From Acidobacteriota bacterium (lineage in GTDB: Bacteria > Acidobacteriota > Terriglobia > UBA7540): a stretch of DNA of 5,262 nt. Below the pieces are notes generated by a model. The model did no database searches. It saw only the letters and a list, made by a program, of their open reading frames with translations, and was not told the DNA's origin. The translations under genes and the position numbers were made by a program. The DNA is taken from assembly GCA_003171295.1 (NCBI GenBank), contig PMYF01000444.1, forward strand, positions 1 through 5,262. The letters run 5' to 3'. Below, piece by piece: positions 1 to 4,349 of the stretch (positions are counted from its first letter, which is position 1; the number at the start of each line of letters is the position of its first letter).

Positions 1-188
1 ACTATCCCGCCAAGCGACGCCTCCTTCCCTCATGCGGGCCTAAAGGAGGAGACGGCCACCTAATTAATTAGGCAGCGTAGGCATACTGCGTATTGGCAGT
101 TGTCATTGTCCCACGCCGATCACGGGTGGTGTGGACCCCCGGCATGCCTCCTAAGCGCAAGGGCTCCCGTCGAAACCGGTACGCCCCC
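1..188 (-). ncRNA. ssrA: tmRNA (ssrA), 5' portion; 3' portion lies off the left edge
   Basis: Transfer-messenger RNA rescues ribosomes stalled on mRNAs lacking a stop codon. It acts first as a tRNA-Ala mimic and then as an mRNA for a degradation tag, working with SmpB. On the minus strand the RNA begins at about 188 with GGGGGCG, the 5' side of the acceptor stem. It is followed by the tRNA-like-domain signature GGTTTCGACGGGA (177-165). A first pseudoknot is visible: GGGU (138-135) can pair with ACCC (127-124), interleaved with CCAC (134-131) pairing with GUGG (114-111). It ends 13 bases before the resume codon, the usual place for PK1. The tag frame runs 97-68. Beyond it lies a second H-type pseudoknot: AAGGAGG (plus strand 43-49) with CCTCCTT (20-26), interleaved with GGCC (54-57) and GGCC (37-40). 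The remaining pseudoknots and the T-arm/CCA end would lie left of position 1. The order of elements matches one-piece tmRNA, and I am confident of the identity. Confidence 0.95.
68..97 (-). other. tmRNA tag-peptide reading frame (ANTQYAYAA, stop TAA)
   Basis: Read on the minus strand from 97, the codons GCC AAT ACG CAG TAT GCC TAC GCT GCC TAA give Ala-Asn-Thr-Gln-Tyr-Ala-Tyr-Ala-Ala and stop. The Ala resume codon, the early Asn and the terminal Ala-Ala are hallmarks of tmRNA tags. The final two alanines are what ClpX-type unfoldases read in characterised species. The tag is short, at nine residues against about ten to eleven in Escherichia coli, and has Tyr-Ala-Ala rather than Leu-Ala-Ala at the end. 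I recall similar FAYAA/YAYAA endings in Acidobacteriota, but this has not been checked. Only nine codons follow the resume codon under this choice. Choosing the Thr codons just upstream would lengthen the tag but would break the usual Ala resume position. Confidence 0.9.
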
Positions 189-201
189 GTATCCATCAAC
201 T

Positions 202-230
202 AGATTACGATGTTAGGCGGAGTGTGTCAA
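202..230 (-). promoter_or_regulatory. Housekeeping sigma-70-type promoter of the tmRNA gene
   Basis: On the minus strand a perfect -35 hexamer TTGACA (230-225) is followed by a 17-base spacer (224-208) and a -10 hexamer TAATCT (207-202), four of six to TATAAT. Transcription would begin around 195, giving a leader of roughly seven bases before the mature tmRNA 5' end at about 188. Such a leader is normally removed by RNase P. Orientation, spacing and distance to the mature RNA all fit, so this is probably a strong constitutive promoter. Confidence 0.85.
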
Positions 231-256
231 ATCGGACGCGCCCGGTAAACAGATGG

Positions 257-273
257 TAGCCAGGCGCTGGCTA
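257..273. repeat. Short inverted repeat, 7-bp arms
   Basis: TAGCCAG (257-263) and CTGGCTA (267-273) are perfect reverse complements around a GCG centre. There is no T-run after it, so it does not look like an intrinsic terminator. It lies upstream of the tmRNA promoter on the minus strand and could be a protein-binding site, or chance in GC-rich DNA. No function is assigned. Confidence 0.35.
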
Positions 274-324
274 GGATCTGAGCGCAGGGGAACGGCCACT
301 GGCGCTAGCAGGCTTGATATTCGG

Positions 325-347
325 AACTTGACTATTTGAGTCAAGTT
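325..347. promoter_or_regulatory. Perfect 9-bp inverted repeat, Rrf2/IscR-like operator candidate
   Basis: AACTTGACT (325-333), a five-base ATTTG spacer and AGTCAAGTT (339-347) form an exact dyad in otherwise GC-rich DNA. The core GACT-N5-AGTC with flanking TT/AA and C/G agrees with the core of the E. coli IscR type 1 site (SYYGACT, RWWWY, AGTCRRS) at all positions but one, the last spacer base. IscR is an iron-sulfur regulator of the Rrf2 family, so a related regulator could bind here. Each arm also contains TTGACT, a good -35 hexamer. On the minus strand TTGACT (344-339), 17 bases and AATATC (321-316) make a weak promoter pointing to the tmRNA gene; on the plus strand I see no matching -10. 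No Rrf2 regulator gene is in view. The dyad is seen directly; the regulator is inference. Confidence 0.5.
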
Positions 348-372
348 TGCCGAAGCCATTGCGACGGCAAGC

Positions 373-500
373 CCCCTCACCCGGTCGCCGTCGGCGACCA
401 CCCTCTCCCCTCGGAGAGGGGTGGGATACCGTGCACGCGAGCCATTTGCAGCCCTCTCCCCAGGGGAGAGGGTGGACCGCGTAGGGGGCCGGGTGAGGGG
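373..500. repeat. Nested palindromic intergenic element (CCCCTCACCC / CCCTCTCCC type)
   Basis: The outer arms CCCCTCACCCGG (373-384) and CCGGGTGAGGGG (489-500) are perfect 12-bp reverse complements. Inside them lie three hairpins in a row. GGTCGCCG (383-390) pairs with CGGCGACC (392-399). CCCTCTCC (401-408) pairs with GGAGAGGG (413-420), around CCTC. CCCTCTCCCC (452-461) pairs with GGGGAGAGGG (463-472). The whole could fold into a multi-branched cruciform or RNA. Sequences of this CCCTCACCC/CCCTCTCCC kind recur between genes in many GC-rich bacteria and behave like REP- or MITE-type dispersed repeats; that is general knowledge, and no copy number can be seen here. There is no coding capacity, so mobility would have to be supplied in trans. 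No clear target-site duplication is visible. Confidence 0.75.
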
Positions 501-510
501 TCATGGATCG

Positions 511-535
511 CCAGTCTGAGGTGAAACCTCGCTGG
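511..535. repeat. Small imperfect hairpin
   Basis: GAGGT (518-522) and ACCTC (526-530) pair around a GAA loop, and the outer CCAG (511-514) and CTGG (532-535) can extend the stem across an internal mismatch. It directly follows the large palindromic element and could be its edge or an unrelated structure. No T-run follows, so I do not call a terminator. Confidence 0.3.
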
Positions 536-597
536 TTGTCTCATCGCGGCCTCTTCATGTGCTTAACCCGGCAGCGCTGCTGTCCCCGACATTCTGA

Positions 598-626
598 TTG
601 CACCTCTGCCGCGGCTTGTTCATAAT
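598..626 (+). promoter_or_regulatory. Candidate promoter of the GAF protein/transglycosylase/aminotransferase operon
   Basis: CATAAT (621-626) matches five of six bases of the sigma-70 -10 box. Seventeen bases upstream, TTGCAC (598-603) keeps the TTG of a -35 box but little else. The predicted transcription start is near 633, leaving about 27 untranslated bases before the TTG start at 660, with the Shine-Dalgarno sequence in between. It is weaker than the tmRNA promoter, but it is the best candidate on this strand upstream of the operon. Confidence 0.5.
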
Positions 627-647
627 AGGCCGGTGCCTTACCTGGCT

Positions 648-654
648 GAGGTGA
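648..654 (+). promoter_or_regulatory. Strong ribosome-binding site that selects the TTG start at 660
   Basis: GAGGTGA is a seven-base match to the complement of the 16S rRNA 3' end and sits five bases before TTG at 660. No comparable site precedes the longer in-frame GTG start at 633, which would also nearly coincide with the predicted transcription start. The same motif with the same five-base spacing precedes the third gene of the operon. Confidence 0.75.
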
Positions 655-659
655 GTCGT

Positions 660-2030
660 TTGGCGGAAACACAACCCAACTTGCTTGCAGACGCGATCAA
701 AGAGGCGCGCGAGTGCCTGGCGAAGGAACTTAGCTCGCAGGCCGAGCAACTCCAGAAGCTTATCGAGAGCGTGGCGGAGTTGCGGGAGTGCCATCAGCGG
801 ACCACGGAGGAGGCCGAGCAGCAGTGGGAGGCGCTGGCGCGCGCGGAGGCCTCCGTACCGCGAGTCTCGCCGGACACCGTGCTCGAAAACGCCTTAGGCG
901 CAATGCGGAACCTGATGATCTGCACGCTGCCCGAACAAGTTCTGCAGGTCCTCACCGAAGAGGCGGCGCAGTGGGGCGTACGTGCCGCGGTTTTTGACGT
1001 GCGCGGCAAAGCAGCTTGGGGCGCTTCGGCGAAGGGCTTCGGTCCGGAGCTTACGGAAAAGGTCTTTCGGGGTCTGGTCATTCCGCTCAATCAGGGCAAT
1101 CCGTTCCGGCAAGTGTGCGAAATCGGCGCCCACGTGGACGCCACCGTGCGCGCGCTCAAGAGGAACCGCAACGTCCTCGAAAAGCTCAAACCCACGGCGG
1201 ACGACTCCATCCTGCTGCTGCCCATTCGATCCGCGGGTGAAGTGGCGGCGATCTTCTATGCCGACCCCGGCGGGAAGGGTGAACCACTTCCGGTCAACGC
1301 TCTTAAGATTCTTTCCGAATTTGCGGGTGCGCAGCTCGATCGCCTGATGGCGCTGAGCGGCGGCTTTTCCCCGGAGAGCGGGGGCGAGGAAGCCGCGCCA
1401 CCTCCGGTAGCCGATGCACCGGTCGAAGAAGTGACCGTGGAAGCTATTGTTGACCGACCCCCGGCTGCGGATGCAGTTCCTGAAGTCCGGGAGGAAGTCG
1501 TCGCCTCGGGGACTCTCACGGATGAGTCGCCGGCAATGGTTGCAGAAGTGAGCGCGCCGGCCGTGGAGCCTGTTGCCGCGGTGGTCGAAACGGAGCCTGC
1601 CCCGCCTCCCCCTGAGAAAGCAACTGCAGAGGAGGGCACGCCATTGCCTCTTGTAGAGGTGGCCCTGGCAGAGGAAGTTGCTGTCGTGCCCGAAGCCGCG
1701 CCCGAGACTCGGTCCGCTCCGGTGGACTCCGACGTGTCGCTATTGAGCGAAGATGAGCAGAAGATCCACAAAGACGCCAAGCGCTTCGCCAAACTTCTCG
1801 TATCGGAGATCGAGCTTTACAACAAGGTAAAGGTTGCGGACGGCCGCAAGAACAAGGATGTGTACAAGCGCTTGAAGACCGACATCGACCGCAGCCGCCA
1901 GACGTTCGACAAACGTTTCGGAAAGACCCTCGGCAAGGAGTTTGATTACTTCCACGATGAGCTCGTGAGAATTCTGGCAGCGAGCGACTCCACCGCCCTG
2001 GGACCGGAATATCCAGGGCCTTCCGCGTGA
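660..2030 (+). CDS. Coiled-coil / GAF-like domain protein with C-terminal charged helical module
   Basis: A 456-residue protein with no signal peptide or membrane segment, so probably cytoplasmic. Residues 1-65 are rich in Glu, Gln, Ala and Leu and look like a coiled coil. Residues about 70-233 form a GAF-like sensor fold: the stretch LLLPIR, then GEVAAIFYAD, then a Leu/Ala-rich final helix is typical of that fold, although no ligand residues can be named. Residues about 237-357 are a low-complexity Ala/Pro/Glu/Val linker. Residues about 359-456 are a charged helical module (KRFAKLLVSEIELYN, then GRKNKDVYKRL, then FDYFHDELVRILA). I associate this module with acidobacterial proteins but cannot name a family. 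The start is TTG 660, chosen for its Shine-Dalgarno sequence; GTG 633 would add nine residues. The stop overlaps the next start by four bases, so the product is coupled to the transglycosylase. Function is unknown; a sensing or scaffolding role in envelope turnover is only a guess. Confidence 0.85.
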   Translation: MAETQPNLLADAIKEARECLAKELSSQAEQLQKLIESVAELRECHQRTTEEAEQQWEALARAEASVPRVSPDTVLENALGAMRNLMICTLPEQVLQVLTEEAAQWGVRAAVFDVRGKAAWGASAKGFGPELTEKVFRGLVIPLNQGNPFRQVCEIGAHVDATVRALKRNRNVLEKLKPTADDSILLLPIRSAGEVAAIFYADPGGKGEPLPVNALKILSEFAGAQLDRLMALSGGFSPESGGEEAAPPPVADAPVEEVTVEAIVDRPPAADAVPEVREEVVASGTLTDESPAMVAEVSAPAVEPVAAVVETEPAPPPPEKATAEEGTPLPLVEVALAEEVAVVPEAAPETRSAPVDSDVSLLSEDEQKIHKDAKRFAKLLVSEIELYNKVKVADGRKNKDVYKRLKTDIDRSRQTFDKRFGKTLGKEFDYFHDELVRILAASDSTALGPEYPGPSA

Positions 2031-4339
2031 GATTCCTCTTCAAATCCTTGTCTCAGACCCTCTGCCCGGCTCTCTGCTTGATGGCACTGAGTTCGCCGGC
2101 TGCACCTGCGGAAGTGGCGCCTGCGGCTCTGCGCCAGCTTGCCGCACGCGCCACACAACGCGACGCCTGGCCAGCCCTGCGCGCCTATGCGCAGTCGCAG
2201 AAGAACCCCGAGTGGCGCGGCTGGGCGCGGTTCCTGGCGGGGTATCAGGAGAACGAAGCTGCGGACTTTCGGGAGGCTGCGGAGGACTTGCGGCAGGCGG
2301 TGGAGAGCGGTTTTTCGCTGGCGGATTATGCGCTATTCTACGAGGCCTCCGCCCTGAGCCGGGCCGGGCAGCAACTTGAAGCCGAGGAGGCACTGAAGGA
2401 TTTCGTGGTGCGTTTTCCGCAGAGCCGCCTGCGCTGGCGGGCGCTCGAACTTCGCTCCGGCGTGTGCCTCGAGGGCCAAAGGCCGCAGGATGCCCTCGAT
2501 GCACTCACCGCCGAGCCCGAAGTGCGGAAGCGCCCGCCGCTGGCCTTGCTGCTGGCGCGGGCCTACGAGCAGTCCCAGCGAATGCTGGAGGCCGCGCGTG
2601 CCTATCAGGAAGTCTACTTTGCCTTTCCGCTGTCCCCGCAGGCGAAAGCTGCTGCGGACTCCCTTGCCGCAATCCGGTCGCAGCCAGGTTCCACTTACCC
2701 CCTGCCGACGGATGAAATCCAGACAGCGAGAGTGCAAATTCTCTTCAACGCTGCCCGCTATGAGGACGCGCGGAAAGAATTCGAGGAGTTGCTGAAAGCT
2801 CAGCCTGCCAGCCCGTTTGCCCCCTACTGGCAGCTAGGGCGAGTGCGCTGCCTGCTGCACCTGCACCGCACATCGGATGCCGCGGAAGCGCTCTTCAATC
2901 ACTTCACGATAGCGGACCTGGAAGCTCAGCGGCTGGGGCTGCTCGTCCTGCTTCACGCTCAGCAGTCTGACGCGGTAGCGATCACGCAAGACCTTGCCCA
3001 GCTCGAAACGCAGTATGCGACGTCTTCTGCCTATGCCGACGCCCTTTCGGCGGCGGGGAACTTTTATTATCGCCAGCTCAATTGGCAGGAAGCGGCGCGC
3101 GTTTACCAACGCCTTTTCGAATTGTTCCCGCTCAGCGAGCATGCCCGTGAGGACGGTTGGCGGCTAACCTGGTGCTATTACCTCCTGCATGATCCCAAGG
3201 CGCCGGAAGCGATGCGGGACTATCTGATGCGTTTTCCCGCCTCCGCGCGTGCCCCGGCGGTTCTTTATTGGTTGGGAAGGACGAAGGAGGAACAAGGGTC
3301 GCCGGTCGAGGCGCGGGAGTTGTACGCACTGCTGACCAAACGTTTCGTGCACAGTTATTATGCGTACCGGGCCGCCACCCGACTCGCGACACTGCAACCG
3401 GAGCAGAGGACCCTGAAGGGAGCCGCCGGGCCCCTCCCCGTTTCGCTCGCCACCCTGCTCGCTCCAGCGCTGTCAGCCCCTGCGAACCTGCATGGGCTGG
3501 CCTGCCTGCCGTATACGCCCAGCGACGCGGCGCGGCCCGCAATGATTCTTCAGGTGCTGGGTCTGGACAGCGTCGCGGGGGAATACCTGAAGATGGCCGT
3601 CACCGAGGGCACGGCATCCGCTGAACTCCGCTTGCTGCTCGCGCAGGTGGACGCTGCGAAAAAGAATGCGCCGGTCGCACTCTTCGATGCCATCAAGGTC
3701 GCCCCGGCATATGCGCGAATGGACTTCTCGGAGTTGCCGGAGGAAGTCTGGGATTTCTTGTATCCCCAGTCATATTGGAAGCTTATCCAGCGGCAGGCCC
3801 GGGCCAATCACCTTGATCCATCTCTGGTGATGGGACTGGTCCGGCAGGAATCAGCGTTTAATGCGGGCGCGCTCTCCATTGCGGACGCTCGCGGCCTCAT
3901 GCAAGTCTTGCCGGAAACCGCGGCTCACAGCCGCAGCGCATCGCGGCTGCGCAGCACCGGCCAGCGGCTTTATGATCCGGCCTACAATGTTCGGGTGGGG
4001 TGCGCGTACCTTAAGACCCTGATGAAAGCCTTCAACAATCAGCCGGAACTCGCCATGGCCGCTTACCATGCGGGCGATTTTCGCGTCCGCGACTGGATGG
4101 GAAAGGGTTCCTTCCAGGACTCCACCCTGTTCCTCGAGAGTATTCCCATCCAGGCCACGCGCTCGTATGTGGAACTGGTTTTGCGCGATGCGGAGATTTA
4201 CCGGCAGCTCCTGGCTGGCTCGCCGCGCTTCGCCGTGTGCGCAGAATCGAAAGCTGCGGCTCCGCCCCGAGCACCGGGCGCTACGCGCGGGCCAGGCGGG
4301 ACGAACGGCAAGAAGCGCAAACAGGCTCCACGCAATTGA
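2027..4339 (+). CDS. Soluble lytic murein transglycosylase, Slt70-type, TPR-like superhelix plus SLT domain
   Basis: This 770-residue exported enzyme should cleave the MurNAc-GlcNAc bond of peptidoglycan, leaving 1,6-anhydro-MurNAc ends, in the periplasm. Residues 1-28 are a signal peptide: basic MRFLFK, a hydrophobic core, and APA before Glu29. Cys17 lacks a lipobox, so it is not a lipoprotein. Residues about 35-470 are helical repeats of TPR/Slt70 U-domain type, clearest near 340-376 and 410-445. The catalytic SLT domain covers about 590-730. It has RQESAFN with the presumed acid/base Glu608 (codon 3848-3850), ARGLMQVLPETA (621-632), LYDPAYNVRVGCAYL (648-662) and AAYHAG (678-683), where His681 replaces the usual Asn. 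A Pro/Gly/Arg/Lys-rich tail ends the protein. The total length is somewhat above the roughly 645 residues of E. coli Slt70. The GTG start overlaps the upstream stop in GTGA; AGGG at 2015-2018 is a weak ribosome site, so translation probably depends on coupling. Confidence 0.93.
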   Translation: MRFLFKSLSQTLCPALCLMALSSPAAPAEVAPAALRQLAARATQRDAWPALRAYAQSQKNPEWRGWARFLAGYQENEAADFREAAEDLRQAVESGFSLADYALFYEASALSRAGQQLEAEEALKDFVVRFPQSRLRWRALELRSGVCLEGQRPQDALDALTAEPEVRKRPPLALLLARAYEQSQRMLEAARAYQEVYFAFPLSPQAKAAADSLAAIRSQPGSTYPLPTDEIQTARVQILFNAARYEDARKEFEELLKAQPASPFAPYWQLGRVRCLLHLHRTSDAAEALFNHFTIADLEAQRLGLLVLLHAQQSDAVAITQDLAQLETQYATSSAYADALSAAGNFYYRQLNWQEAARVYQRLFELFPLSEHAREDGWRLTWCYYLLHDPKAPEAMRDYLMRFPASARAPAVLYWLGRTKEEQGSPVEARELYALLTKRFVHSYYAYRAATRLATLQPEQRTLKGAAGPLPVSLATLLAPALSAPANLHGLACLPYTPSDAARPAMILQVLGLDSVAGEYLKMAVTEGTASAELRLLLAQVDAAKKNAPVALFDAIKVAPAYARMDFSELPEEVWDFLYPQSYWKLIQRQARANHLDPSLVMGLVRQESAFNAGALSIADARGLMQVLPETAAHSRSASRLRSTGQRLYDPAYNVRVGCAYLKTLMKAFNNQPELAMAAYHAGDFRVRDWMGKGSFQDSTLFLESIPIQATRSYVELVLRDAEIYRQLLAGSPRFAVCAESKAAAPPRAPGATRGPGGTNGKKRKQAPRN

Positions 4340-4344
4340 GGTGA
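4338..4344 (+). promoter_or_regulatory. Strong ribosome-binding site overlapping the transglycosylase stop codon
   Basis: GAGGTGA begins on the second base of the preceding TGA stop (4337-4339) and ends five bases before TTG at 4350. Motif and spacing are identical to those before the first gene of the operon. This favours TTG 4350 over the in-frame GTG 4341, which lies inside the motif. The overlap with the stop implies that ribosomes finishing the transglycosylase can reinitiate here. Confidence 0.7.
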
Positions 4345-4349
4345 ACCGC

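Larger units (their letters stand above)
189..659. other. Divergent intergenic region without a convincing gene
   Basis: This stretch separates the leftward tmRNA gene from the rightward operon. It holds the tmRNA promoter, a small imperfect palindrome, an operator-like inverted repeat, a large nested palindromic element and the operon promoter with its ribosome site, all listed separately. The short open frames on both strands here (62 to 77 codons) cross the palindromes, are rich in Arg/Pro/Gly, lack ribosome sites and match no protein I recognise, so I call none of them. Positions 540-597 show nothing I can identify. Confidence 0.75.

Noticed and set aside
373..500. CRISPR array or intrinsic terminator
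   Set aside because: The repeated CCCTCTCC units face each other as inverted repeats, have no equal-length spacers and are not followed by T-runs. A palindromic intergenic element explains them better.
213..524. Small open frames on both strands between the tmRNA gene and the operon
   Set aside because: They run through palindromes and the tmRNA promoter, lack ribosome sites and give Arg/Pro/Gly-rich translations without recognisable motifs.
633..659. GTG at 633 as the start of the GAF-like protein
   Set aside because: It has no Shine-Dalgarno sequence and nearly coincides with the predicted transcription start, whereas TTG 660 has a perfect ribosome site five bases upstream. I keep it only as an alternative.
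1256..2043. Two minus-strand open frames of about 175 codons opposite the GAF-like gene
   Set aside because: Their Ser/Thr/Ala/Arg-rich translations mirror the Ala/Pro/Glu/Val linker read backwards. There is no ribosome site or domain, so they are shadows.
2066..2083. Lipoprotein signal in the transglycosylase around Cys13/Cys17
   Set aside because: The residues before Cys17 are Pro-Ala-Leu and those before Cys13 are Gln-Thr-Leu, which do not fit the lipobox. APA before Glu29 is a better signal peptidase I site.
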